From the IMG/VR virus record IMGVR_UViG_3300006869_000099, positions 1-24,996 of that record: DNA of 24,996 bases, one strand, 5' to 3'. A model generated the notes under the pieces. The model did no database searches and was not told the DNA's origin. It saw only the letters and a list, made by a program, of their open reading frames with translations. Made by a program: the position numbers and the translations under genes. Below, piece by piece: positions 1 through 6,758 of the stretch (within the stretch, counting starts at the first letter, position 1; each line of letters begins with the position of its first letter). Origin of the DNA: a virus.

Positions 1-215
1 AACGTCCAGTAATGGTCTGACGTACCATAAAGTTTGAAAGAAACTTGGTCAGGTCTTTCGCTGTTTTGAATTTGATAGTTCTGATAAAACGAGACATATT
101 CTTTTATTTGATCTAGGATGTCAATATAAACACTTATGTTTTGAAACCTTGTGGATGTTTCGTTATTGCCGAACTTATACAGTACTTCCGGAAACTTTTT
201 GAAATAACTGCTCAT
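1..215 (-). CDS. 53: baseplate wedge protein gp53 (N-terminal part, cut by window edge)
   Basis: Reading from an ATG at 215, about 71 residues are visible before the window ends. The stretch ERPDQVSFKLYGTSDHYW is typical of T4 gp53, where a short chain of order 'RPD-x-x-S-x-x-LYG-x-x-x-x-YW' precedes the baseplate wedge fold. In T4, gp53 joins neighbouring wedges and is the last wedge protein before hub docking. The start ATG overlaps the stop of the upstream gp48-like gene (TAATG), so the two are probably translationally coupled. The C-terminus lies outside the window. The family call is by recognition of the motif and by the neighbouring tail genes. Confidence 0.82.
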   Translation of the reverse strand, partial: MSSYFKKFPEVLYKFGNNETSTRFQNISVYIDILDQIKEYVSFYQNYQIQNSERPDQVSFKLYGTSDHYWT

Positions 216-937
216 TAGAATCCTTCCTCGATTGACTTACGATCTAGCGTTCTAGATTCGGTCAGCGTTATGTTTATATCGGTTTCTAAGAATGCTACGT
301 CTCCCCCATTTTCTTGCACCAAACTTTGTCCAGTTGGATTATATGCTGCACTAAATGCTTCGATATAGCAAGGAGCGACCTTGGGCGCGAGAGGCGATAG
401 TTTATTGTTGTAATACATTTCTATTTGGAAACGATTCGGGAACTTATAACCAAGGGATGTTCCTTTTACTTCCCCTCCCCCAAGACTTTCTGGATACATT
501 TCTAATCTAAAAATTTTGATTATGTCTTTTATCGCTTGGGATTCAGCAGCATTAGTGGGGATCAATTTAAAGTTAAACTGAAATGAACGCAGACTAACCT
601 GTTTAAACAAGGCACGAGTGTTTGGGTTTGGCGCAACTTTAGTTCTATCCTGTACTGATTGACCTACTTTCGGCATAAACTTTTTTATGGTTTCAGTACC
701 TATCATTTCAGCAAGTTTAGGGTCTGACAGAGCATCAGTAAAACTACCTTCAAAACCACCTACCGTCATGCCTGCTACGCCCGTCTCTACGTTCTCATAT
801 TGAACGCGGTCAGCATATAAAGCACCAGCAGGGAAATATAGGTTGACTACTGTGGACAATGGCGCATCAGTTTCGTCAACTAGGGTGAACCGTATTTCAG
901 AAGGATATCCCTCGTCCTTTACTGGAAATTTAGCCAT
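215..937 (-). CDS. 48: baseplate tail-tube cap/initiator, gp48/gp54-like
   Basis: This 240-residue protein carries the pattern seen in T4-like tube cap proteins: an NPNTRALFKQV segment at about residues 104-114, then SFQFNFKLIP and an 'EA..I..IIK.FR.EMYPE' helix at about 116-150, then a beta-rich C-terminal part. T4 gp48 and gp54 sit on the hub and start tail tube polymerisation; they share the tube fold with gp19. The gene lies directly after the tape measure gene, as 29-48 do in T4. It is shorter than T4 gp48, so gp54 or a merged role is possible. A perfect late promoter box lies 43-50 bases upstream of the ATG. The family is likely; the exact paralogue is uncertain. Confidence 0.75.
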   Translation of the reverse strand: MAKFPVKDEGYPSEIRFTLVDETDAPLSTVVNLYFPAGALYADRVQYENVETGVAGMTVGGFEGSFTDALSDPKLAEMIGTETIKKFMPKVGQSVQDRTKVAPNPNTRALFKQVSLRSFQFNFKLIPTNAAESQAIKDIIKIFRLEMYPESLGGGEVKGTSLGYKFPNRFQIEMYYNNKLSPLAPKVAPCYIEAFSAAYNPTGQSLVQENGGDVAFLETDINITLTESRTLDRKSIEEGF

Positions 938-952
938 GAAAACACTCTCGTT

Positions 953-960
953 GATAAATA
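953..960 (+). promoter_or_regulatory. T4-type late promoter box (variant GATAAATA) for gp4
   Basis: GATAAATA differs from the T4 late consensus TATAAATA in the first base only. It lies about 31 bases before the ATG at 992, which would give a leader of roughly 25 bases. It faces away from the perfect late box at 980-987 on the other strand, so the two divergent late promoters are interleaved in a 55-base gap. Confidence 0.5.
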
Positions 961-979
961 AGGTTGTTATTATTTCAGT

Positions 980-987
980 TATTTATA
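980..987 (-). promoter_or_regulatory. T4-type late promoter box TATAAATA for the gp48-like gene
   Basis: A perfect TATAAATA on the minus strand lies upstream of the ATG at 937. In T4 this box is read by the gp55 sigma subunit with the gp33 coactivator and the gp45 clamp; gp33 is encoded at 8334-8576 in this window. Confidence 0.75.
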
Positions 988-991
988 TACA

Positions 992-1495
992 ATGCCGAGG
1001 ACTTACAAGGGGAAGTACACAGTAAAACACCCCAGCAAGTACAAAGGGAATCTTGAGGAGGTCGTGTACAGGTCTAACTGGGAAAAATCAGTTATGATTT
1101 GGTTGGACAATAACTCCGAAGTTGCCAAATGGAACAGCGAAGATTTTATCATACCATACTACTACGACGTCGACAAAAGGTGGCACAAATATCACGTTGA
1201 CTTCTGGATTAAGTTCAAAAGCGGAAACGTATTGCTAGTAGAGGTCAAACCTAAAAAGCAAACTCAACCGCCCAAGTCTAAGAACCCTCGTAGCAAACGC
1301 TCACTCAACGAAGCATTCGCATATATTAAAAACCGCAACAAGTGGGAAGCAGCAGAGCAGGTGGCGAAAGATAATGGTTACAAATTCGCGATATGGACTG
1401 AAGATGAGTTGACGAAAATGAAAATCCTCAACAAGACTCCAGGAAAACTGAAGAAACTAAAACCGCTCGCTCCGTTCAAGAAAAAGAAAAGTTAG
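992..1495 (+). CDS. 4: head completion protein gp4 (TnsA-like nuclease fold)
   Basis: The 167-residue product opens with KGKYTVKHPSKYKGN and VVYRSNWEKSVMIWLD, followed by an IIPYYYD...HKYHVDFWIKF segment and an LLVEVKPKKQTQPP segment. This order matches T4 gp4 (also called gp50/gp65), which completes the DNA-filled head before tail joining. The D (in HVDFW), E and K (in VEVKPK) are placed as in a PD-(D/E)XK/TnsA-type core. The tail is strongly basic. It is one of only two plus-strand genes here. It converges with the tape measure gene, and the two stop codons overlap (TAG at 1493-1495, minus-strand TAA at 1492-1494). No Shine-Dalgarno sequence is visible close to the ATG. Confidence 0.9.
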   Translation: MPRTYKGKYTVKHPSKYKGNLEEVVYRSNWEKSVMIWLDNNSEVAKWNSEDFIIPYYYDVDKRWHKYHVDFWIKFKSGNVLLVEVKPKKQTQPPKSKNPRSKRSLNEAFAYIKNRNKWEAAEQVAKDNGYKFAIWTEDELTKMKILNKTPGKLKKLKPLAPFKKKKS

Positions 1496-4332
1496 AGTTT
1501 CCTTCCTCTATATGCCCCGCGAGCAGTTCGATCGCTCTTATCCATTGGAGAAGGCATTGGACCAGAGTTTATAGTTGTACTGTTGCTTACGTTTGAGTTT
1601 TGCGTAGGGGCAAATACAGCGTTGCCAGCTGCCGTAGCAGATTCTTGTTCTTTATTCATTTCTGCTTTTTTCTGTTCCATATCGAGGACGTTAGATCTCT
1701 GCGCAGATTCTTGATTACCGCCAACTAACTCTGGAGATTTTGGCGTAATGCTGACTGCGTTTTCGATCTTACCACCAGTTTCCATGGCGATTTGTGCTGC
1801 CTCTTCTGGGGTGCTAGCAGTTCCTAACAGTTCGCCCGTCTCTGGATCAGTTACAGGATAACTAAACTGTTGCGCTGCCTCTGCTATATCAGGAGAGAAA
1901 GCATCTCCGTTCATCGCTTCCGGAGTTTCCTCTGGTTCTTTTGGTTCAAACGTGAAGTTCATTGAAGAGAAGAAGTTCTTGACCTTAGTTGCAAACTTCT
2001 CTTGATCTTGCAAGAACTCTTTAACTTGTTCTGGTGAAGAACCAGCATTAACCATTTGAAGAACTTTTTCAAATACTTTAGGACCAACATCAAATTTTTC
2101 GTAGGTATCTTCTAATTCTTTAAACTCGTCAGTGACTAGGTTGTCTATAGTTTTACCAGTGTCAATACTGACGGTGCCTTTAGCACTGTCGTCGTCAAAA
2201 CTGGCGATTAACGAACTAGTCTTCTCTACGATTTCTTTCTCGCCGAGCTCGTTAGTTCTGTACTCGCGCTCCGAACTGTTCGCCGAAGTGACTACTTTAT
2301 CTTGTTCAATTGTACTCGTGTGACCCGACATCCGTTGTGAGTCGCCGTTAGAATCGTACTCAGAACCAGAATCAACAATAAACTCAGTATCGCTTGAGGA
2401 ACGCACACCTCCTGCCACATCAGCTGAACTTTCCGGAGCGAATGGATAGAATGGACCAAACCCAACTTTGCCGACCAGAGGTATGTCAAACTCTATGCGA
2501 GGTATGCCGAATCCTTCAAACAAACCTTTGATTAACTTTTTAATTTTTCCAAAGTCAAACAAACCGCCGACCCACTCTTTGATGTCATTAAATCCTTCGA
2601 TCAGTGGATCTAGTAACCCATCGAATGGAGAAGTTTTAAGATCTTCTATTTGAGGTTGGATGTCAGTATCAATTACAGGTTGGATATTATCGTATTCACC
2701 ATCGTCTAAATCACTACCCGATGCGCCCATAAATACGCCAGCTTGTGGCGTCCCTATAATACCGCCACGCTTACCTGTCGCTGTATTAATTTTAGTGGGC
2801 GCAGGAGGTGCTTCTCCTATAACTCGACCACGTTTACCAGTTTCTTTACTAACTTTGGTTGGTACGGGAGGTGCTTCTCCTATAACTCGACCACGTTTCT
2901 CGGGCACTTTGGTTGGTTCAGATGCTTGAGCAGATGGTTCTGCTCCTTCTGCCTGTGGGAAAAGATCTGGTCCTCCCATTGCAATGGATGCAGTTCTCGC
3001 TGCGTTTATGTACTTGAGTTCTTCTTCTGAAAAATCCGTTCGCGCAACACCATCTTCCTCAACAACCACTCCACCTACTTTTTTAGCAGTTTTACTAGTT
3101 TCCCTCTTCCCAGTAAATTCGTCGAGTCGCCTTTGCCCTTCTTCGCTGAAGTTGGTATCGTCAGTCGCAGAAGGTATCTCCATACCACGCTTTGTGCTTT
3201 CCTCCTCTTCTTCGTCGTCACCGCCAAACCAATTAAGTGGATTGAGTTTAGATGCGAACCCAACTATGGCATCAACGATACCATCTTTCAGTCCTATCAC
3301 AAAATCTTTTACTGCGTCGACCATACTTCCAAATATATCGGTAATAGAGAACGAATCTAGTATTTCAGCGGCACCATCGAAACCAAAGAATCCTAATATT
3401 CCTGATATTAAGTCTTTTATCCAGTCCAGCGGGATTGTAAGAATCTTCATGATTCCTTTTATGAAACCTGCCACGCCGCCAAATATTTTATCAAGCAACG
3501 TGCCTTCTTGACTCTGGAATCCTTCAATGAAACTCATAATACCAGAAACTAGAGCAGTGACAGCAGCAGCGATAGCAGCAATCGGTAGCAATATCGGTGC
3601 GAGAGCAGCGACTATAGGGGAAAGCATGGTCATGAGTCCGGTAAAGAGTCCGGTGATCATAGGCATGACCGTAGCACTAATAAATCCTAGAGTGGCGGTC
3701 AAGGCAGAACCAATCGCAGGTAATACGGTTTGAATAAGAGTTGTGCCTATCCTCATCAGGAACGAGAACAGTCCCTTTCCCAATAATTTGATGCTATTTA
3801 ACAAGAACTTGCCCGCACCCGATATCAACTTACCTGCGCCAGTCAATGCTTTTGTTATACCACCAGCAAGTGTGGGGAATTTAGCAGCAAACAAAGACCA
3901 AGCGAGAGCAATTTTACCTGCCCACTCTCCAACGGTTGATGCGAAATCTTCGACTGCTTTGAACAACCCAAGTTTTTCTGGGTTCATTCCGTCTTCGAAT
4001 CCTTTTAAGAACGCACCCTTTATCTTTCCTGGTTTCTTTTCTCCGTCATCACCATCACCGCTTTCATCGCGCTGCCTTAACCTTTCTCGAGTATCAGCAT
4101 CTTTCTTTTGCCTTTCTGCGATACCTTCTTCTGTTTGAATAAGATCTTGGAACCCTCTAGAAAGTGCTTCTGGGACAGTGTTCATAAATGTAAGCATGAC
4201 ACTGGTCAGTTCTTGCATTCTTTCCGACAGTTGTCCTACACGGTCAGATATCTCAAACTGAGCATCGAGGTGAAGGTCTGAATAATCGTTCAGTTCTTTG
4301 AGTTCTGTTACGACGGTTTCTAAGGTTGCCAT
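1492..4332 (-). CDS. 29: tail tape measure protein, gp29-like
   Basis: At 946 residues this is the longest gene in the window. The N-terminal 100 residues are charged and helical and end in a Lys/Asp-rich linker. Residues about 130-330 are a run of hydrophobic, Gly/Ala-rich helices with several segments long enough to span a membrane, typical of tape measures. Residues about 370-560 are charged and low in order and include three copies of a 21-residue repeat (KRGRVIGEAPP type). The end is polar, with an N/S/T-rich patch. Tape measures fix tail length and are ejected before DNA. Position next to gp48 and near gp26 matches T4 gene 29, but T4 gp29 is only 590 residues, so a longer tail or large folded insertions are implied. 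A late promoter lies just upstream. Confidence 0.8.
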   Translation of the reverse strand: MATLETVVTELKELNDYSDLHLDAQFEISDRVGQLSERMQELTSVMLTFMNTVPEALSRGFQDLIQTEEGIAERQKKDADTRERLRQRDESGDGDDGEKKPGKIKGAFLKGFEDGMNPEKLGLFKAVEDFASTVGEWAGKIALAWSLFAAKFPTLAGGITKALTGAGKLISGAGKFLLNSIKLLGKGLFSFLMRIGTTLIQTVLPAIGSALTATLGFISATVMPMITGLFTGLMTMLSPIVAALAPILLPIAAIAAAVTALVSGIMSFIEGFQSQEGTLLDKIFGGVAGFIKGIMKILTIPLDWIKDLISGILGFFGFDGAAEILDSFSITDIFGSMVDAVKDFVIGLKDGIVDAIVGFASKLNPLNWFGGDDEEEEESTKRGMEIPSATDDTNFSEEGQRRLDEFTGKRETSKTAKKVGGVVVEEDGVARTDFSEEELKYINAARTASIAMGGPDLFPQAEGAEPSAQASEPTKVPEKRGRVIGEAPPVPTKVSKETGKRGRVIGEAPPAPTKINTATGKRGGIIGTPQAGVFMGASGSDLDDGEYDNIQPVIDTDIQPQIEDLKTSPFDGLLDPLIEGFNDIKEWVGGLFDFGKIKKLIKGLFEGFGIPRIEFDIPLVGKVGFGPFYPFAPESSADVAGGVRSSSDTEFIVDSGSEYDSNGDSQRMSGHTSTIEQDKVVTSANSSEREYRTNELGEKEIVEKTSSLIASFDDDSAKGTVSIDTGKTIDNLVTDEFKELEDTYEKFDVGPKVFEKVLQMVNAGSSPEQVKEFLQDQEKFATKVKNFFSSMNFTFEPKEPEETPEAMNGDAFSPDIAEAAQQFSYPVTDPETGELLGTASTPEEAAQIAMETGGKIENAVSITPKSPELVGGNQESAQRSNVLDMEQKKAEMNKEQESATAAGNAVFAPTQNSNVSNSTTINSGPMPSPMDKSDRTARGAYRGRKL
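2741..2898. repeat. three tandem 63-bp (21-codon) repeats inside the tape measure gene
   Basis: An exact 32-base direct repeat occurs at 2804-2835 and 2867-2898, with a degraded third copy one period earlier from about 2741. The period is 63 bases, so the frame is kept. The encoded unit is KRGRVIGEAPPxPTK plus a short linker, at about residues 478-531. It is a proline-rich linker that can gain or lose copies by recombination. Confidence 0.85.
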
Positions 4333-4359
4333 TTGTTATTCTTAGAGTTAGGTTTCCTT

Positions 4360-4367
4360 TATTTATA
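4360..4367 (-). promoter_or_regulatory. T4-type late promoter box TATAAATA for the tape measure gene
   Basis: A perfect TATAAATA on the minus strand lies 28 bases before the tape measure ATG at 4332 and directly after the TGA of the gp26 frameshift extension (4368-4370). Confidence 0.75.
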
Positions 4368-4562
4368 TCACATTTTAGACAGTCTTCGTTGTTCTGCCTT
4401 CTCGTTTTCTTCTTTAATGTACTCGGTGAGGAGAGTAATATAGATCTCCCTTTCCCACGGTAACATATTTTCTAACTCAGTCAACGAATAATTGTGATGC
4501 TGCATCAGGGCGAAGTTAGTCTTGTAATGGTTTACAAGATTATCATGGGAAAGGGTTATCAG
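4368..4562 (-). CDS. -1-frame extension of gp26 (gp51/tail chaperone T-like domain)
   Basis: This open frame is in the -1 frame relative to gp26 and runs 64 codons from the slippery site to a TGA at 4368-4370. The protein reads LITLSHDNLVNHYKT..., then NYSLTELENMLPWEREIYI, then a charged helix ending in LSKM. The 'LTELENMLPWERxIY' pattern resembles the small chaperone-like protein found after gp26 in marine T4-like phages and the T part of lambda-type G/GT chaperones. The first in-frame ATG (4505) would give only 45 residues, has no clear ribosome site, and would skip the conserved start of the frame. A fusion of 237 + 64 = 301 residues by -1 frameshifting is therefore the better reading. It resembles T4 gp51 by position only. 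Confidence 0.7.
   Translation of the reverse strand: MITLSHDNLVNHYKTNFALMQHHNYSLTELENMLPWEREIYITLLTEYIKEENEKAEQRRLSKM
4521..4538 (-). other. RNA hairpin downstream of the slippery site
   Basis: On the minus strand CTTGTAA and TTACAAG form a perfect 7-bp stem around a 4-base loop (ACCA). It starts 23 bases after the slippery heptamer, longer than the usual 5-9 base spacer, so its role as a frameshift stimulator is only possible. A second potential stem (GGGTTGTC/GATAACCC, one G-T pair, 4553-4579) encloses the slippery heptamer in its loop. Confidence 0.45.
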
Positions 4563-5272
4563 AAAAAATCAGACAACCCTTTCAGTTCTAATACGTTATT
4601 CGTGGCGCACTTAATACAATCAAACTCTGCTGTATGCTTTAGTGCTGGACTTTCTTGAAGAAAATCTGTGATATTTTTTATTTGTGTAGCAGTCATTGAG
4701 TTTAAGAACTCAACTACTTCTTGTTGTGCAAGATCGGAAGTGTCAATCCTCTCTTCAGCAGTGATCACAGCGGTGACTGACTTTGCCACTAGGTCAATAG
4801 CAGCAGAAACATCATTACGAGCACCGTCGACGTCGCCCTCTACCATAGAGTTGAATGTAGGGTATCTCATCTCTACTGAAATACTATCAGTAATTTTGAT
4901 AATATTCTTTTCCCTCTCTACAGGAATCTCTAATTCTTCAAGATTAATATGGTACTCGTTTGATTGCTCGCATTCTTTGCATCGAATATAAATTGTCGAC
5001 ATCTCGCCTACAGACTTCGAACGTAATTGTGTAAACAAATACTCAATGTCAAAAGTCGCAAGTTCTTGTACCACAATTTTTTCAGAAGGATCTAGGCAAG
5101 CAGTGATAGTGTCGCACATCGCCTCGAGACATGTCTTGGGGTCTTTCGACTCGAATGCTTGAAGTAGAACTTTTTCTTCTTTTACGAGGTAGGGTCTGTA
5201 TTTTACTTTTTGTCCCGTTGACGGGATATTCATAGTAAAATTCAAAGTTTCATTAATGCGTGGTAACGCCAT
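4559..5272 (-). CDS. 26: baseplate hub/assembly chaperone, gp26-like (T4_baseplate family)
   Basis: The 237-residue protein starts MALPRINETLNFTMNIPSTGQ and continues with a 'KYRPYLVKEEKVLLQAFESKD' segment, a hallmark of the T4 gp26-type family in marine phages. It has two Cys pairs, C98-x2-C101 and C219-x2-C222, each at the head of a short beta hairpin. Together they would make one split zinc ribbon. T4 gp26 is needed for baseplate hub formation. The gene ends on the slippery sequence T_TTT_TTC, so a minor 301-residue form fused to the next frame is expected. That is the arrangement of tail assembly chaperones in many long-tailed phages, so a chaperone role for the tape measure downstream is a reasonable inference. 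Confidence 0.82.
   Translation of the reverse strand: MALPRINETLNFTMNIPSTGQKVKYRPYLVKEEKVLLQAFESKDPKTCLEAMCDTITACLDPSEKIVVQELATFDIEYLFTQLRSKSVGEMSTIYIRCKECEQSNEYHINLEELEIPVEREKNIIKITDSISVEMRYPTFNSMVEGDVDGARNDVSAAIDLVAKSVTAVITAEERIDTSDLAQQEVVEFLNSMTATQIKNITDFLQESPALKHTAEFDCIKCATNNVLELKGLSDFF
4562..4568 (-). promoter_or_regulatory. -1 ribosomal frameshift slippery heptamer T TTT TTC
   Basis: The last gp26 codons are GAT TTT TTC followed by TGA TAA. Across the codon borders this gives T_TTT_TTC, the canonical X_XXY_YYZ pattern for tandem -1 slippage. After slippage the next codon is CTG and the frame stays open for 64 codons. The tandem zero-frame stops directly behind the site would end the short product. 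Confidence 0.75.
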
Positions 5273-5289
5273 GATATTCTCCGATAATG

Positions 5290-5835
5290 TTATGATACTG
5301 TATAGTGACTAAAATCTACCGTAACAGTCAATTCTCCAACAGCGCCAGCTTGTTGGTTGTTAAATTCAATTTCATTGATTGCTGTAGGGTATGCACCTTC
5401 CAGCGTTATTGTGTATTTCTTTGCGCCGAGTTTATCTAGTTGAGAAATTTGTATTTCTTCAACATAGTTATCTCGGTATCCGACAGTGTACGGTGGCGTA
5501 GGATTAACTATCCTATCCATCCATGCTTGCCAATATTTTCGAGCAACATAATTTTGAGTGAGATAAAACGTCATTGACACTGCATTAAAAGTGTACCCAG
5601 AAGCAACCTTTATTGGTTCTAGACCTATCTGACGATCTAACGTCGCAAGAGTTTTAGAAGGCAAGGAAACTTGGGTGCATAATTCGTTTACAGGTTGCGA
5701 AGGTTGGAAATCTACAAAGTCGCCGGATGGTGTGCTACCTGCCACTAGAGGAAGTTTGACTTCCCATCGGTTGATATATGCTGGTCCGCTCTCTTGTTCA
5801 AATCTTCCGCGAAGGGTATTTGTACTAAAACTCAT
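5290..5835 (-). CDS. tail-tube-fold protein (gp19/gp54-like)
   Basis: This 181-residue protein is beta-rich, with an 'LPSKTLATLDRQIGLEPIKVASGYTF' region at about residues 78-103, an aromatic helix (YVARKYWQAWMDRI) at about 115-128, a GYRDNYVEEIQI strand, and a final GELTVTVDFSHYTV strand. This order (sheath-facing strands, one helix, long strand, final 'F-x-x-Y' strand) is that of gp19-type tube proteins and their baseplate paralogues. A place among baseplate genes favours a hub-side tube protein (gp54-like) over the main tube subunit. AGGA seven bases before the ATG supports the start. The ATG overlaps the upstream stop (ATGA). The fold call is fairly sure, the exact role is not. Confidence 0.6.
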   Translation of the reverse strand: MSFSTNTLRGRFEQESGPAYINRWEVKLPLVAGSTPSGDFVDFQPSQPVNELCTQVSLPSKTLATLDRQIGLEPIKVASGYTFNAVSMTFYLTQNYVARKYWQAWMDRIVNPTPPYTVGYRDNYVEEIQISQLDKLGAKKYTITLEGAYPTAINEIEFNNQQAGAVGELTVTVDFSHYTVS

Positions 5836-6437
5836 GTCCTTTTCCTAGCGATTTCTCTACTGTCTTTATAAACTCTTGATTCTGCTGCCTTACGCCATGA
5901 AGCGAGTGGTAAGTGTACAGCAACTTCCCATTCTGGCGCTGGCACGTTTGCCATTCTACCATATATCTGATCGTAACGATATCGCTTGATGCATGCTTTA
6001 TGTGCTCTCAGTTGCGTTCTAGATTTTAGATAATCATAATCTATTTTCAAATATGTATTCCATCTAAACTCGCTTTGACTTGCACGATTAAGTAAATTGT
6101 AGAACAACCTTTGGCGCAAATCTATCGGGAGGTAATGTAGGTTCAATCCCATAAAACCGCCATCGTAGATATCCAACATAATCACCAAAGGAAACCTGTC
6201 AAAGTATGGCATTTTTTGCCTACCAACAGGATTGTAGCGAAATAAGTACATCCTGCCTTTAAACTGATTCGCCGCCATCTTAATCGGTGGATTCCTGACA
6301 ATGCTTTGGCGATCCACTGGTTCTTTATTTATCTCGCGAATCCTGTCGTAAAACCACTCTTGCGAAAGTTTAGAGTGTGCTTCGATACCATCTTGCTCAA
6401 GAAGGTCTTTGTATTTTTCGAACAGGTTCTCGTCCAT
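5832..6437 (-). CDS. conserved T4-like phage protein, function unknown
   Basis: The 201-residue product has an N-terminal helical part with SQEWFYDRIREI (about 25-36). A core follows with GRMYLFRYNP, MPYFDRFPLVIML and GFMGLNLHYLPIDLRQRLF (about 61-110), then a basic C-terminus with many Arg/Lys. The 'YDRFPLV..I....GFxGLNLHYLP' pattern is one I know from virion-region genes of marine T4-like phages, but I know no proven role. No ribosome site precedes the ATG, and a perfect late promoter box ends only six bases before it, so the mRNA may be leaderless. A later ATG (residue 54) would cut the conserved WFYDRI segment and is less likely. The strong positive charge would suit contact with DNA; this is inference. 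Confidence 0.7.
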   Translation of the reverse strand: MDENLFEKYKDLLEQDGIEAHSKLSQEWFYDRIREINKEPVDRQSIVRNPPIKMAANQFKGRMYLFRYNPVGRQKMPYFDRFPLVIMLDIYDGGFMGLNLHYLPIDLRQRLFYNLLNRASQSEFRWNTYLKIDYDYLKSRTQLRAHKACIKRYRYDQIYGRMANVPAPEWEVAVHLPLASWRKAAESRVYKDSREIARKRT

Positions 6438-6443
6438 ACGATG

Positions 6444-6451
6444 TATTTATA
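6444..6451 (-). promoter_or_regulatory. T4-type late promoter box TATAAATA with almost no leader
   Basis: A perfect TATAAATA on the minus strand is followed by six bases (CATCGT) and then the ATG at 6437. With the usual T4 late start about six bases after the box, transcription would begin at or beside the ATG. Confidence 0.65.
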
Positions 6452-6458
6452 CTAAATA
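6451..6458 (+). promoter_or_regulatory. possible divergent late promoter box (ACTAAATA)
   Basis: ACTAAATA departs from the late consensus at two bases. It lies five bases before the plus-strand ATG at 6464 and abuts the opposite-strand box at 6444-6451. By the same rule its transcript would also start at the ATG. Weak as a box on its own; the mirrored arrangement raises the odds. Confidence 0.35.
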
Positions 6459-6463
6459 CTTAC

Positions 6464-6727
6464 ATGAAAATACATCACAAAATTTGGGAATGGATCAAAT
6501 CGCTCTTTATAGACCGATACGAGATCACAATCTATTTTCCTGGTCCTGTCGAAGAACGTCAAGACGGATCAAAAATATTTGGCGCAAACCCTAAGACATT
6601 TAAGTGCAAAAGAAAACCAATTGTCAGCAAAGACAAGTGCTTATTTCGTTTCACTACACTAGAAAAGAAGGTGTACAAAGTCGAAACAACTTCTCCAGTT
6701 GGTTACGACATTGTTAAGGTAAAATAA
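6464..6727 (+). CDS. small conserved phage protein, function unknown
   Basis: The 87-residue product starts MKIHHKIWEWIKSLFIDRYEITIYFPGPVEE and ends SPVGYDIVKVK. The 'RYEITIYFPGPV' opening and 'VGYDIxK' ending recall small beta-rich proteins of marine T4-like phages. An ATG at 6464 is chosen because an upstream extension of the frame (from 6377) would run antisense through the start of the opposite gene. No Shine-Dalgarno sequence is seen. It is the second of two plus-strand genes here, lies between the late block and gene 32, and its TAA overlaps the T-tract of the gene 32 terminator. Confidence 0.7.
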   Translation: MKIHHKIWEWIKSLFIDRYEITIYFPGPVEERQDGSKIFGANPKTFKCKRKPIVSKDKCLFRFTTLEKKVYKVETTSPVGYDIVKVK

Positions 6728-6747
6728 AAAAGGGCACCGAAGTGCCC
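6726..6747 (-). terminator. intrinsic terminator of gene 32
   Basis: On the minus strand GGGCAC-TTCG-GTGCCC forms a perfect 6-bp GC-rich stem with a UUCG loop, followed by six T's. It starts 11 bases after the gene 32 stop. On the plus strand the hairpin is not followed by T's. Confidence 0.92.
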
Positions 6748-6758
6748 TGTCTTCCCAA

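Noticed and set aside
2984-3511. 175-codon open frame on the plus strand
   Set aside because: It is antisense to the tape measure gene, Ser/Pro-rich and of low complexity, with no ribosome site or family motif. It is a by-product of the codon use of the real gene.
6377-6463. Upstream extension of the small plus-strand gene
   Set aside because: The extra 29 codons run antisense into the start of the 5832-6437 gene and lie before the promoter-like boxes; the ATG at 6464 fits better.
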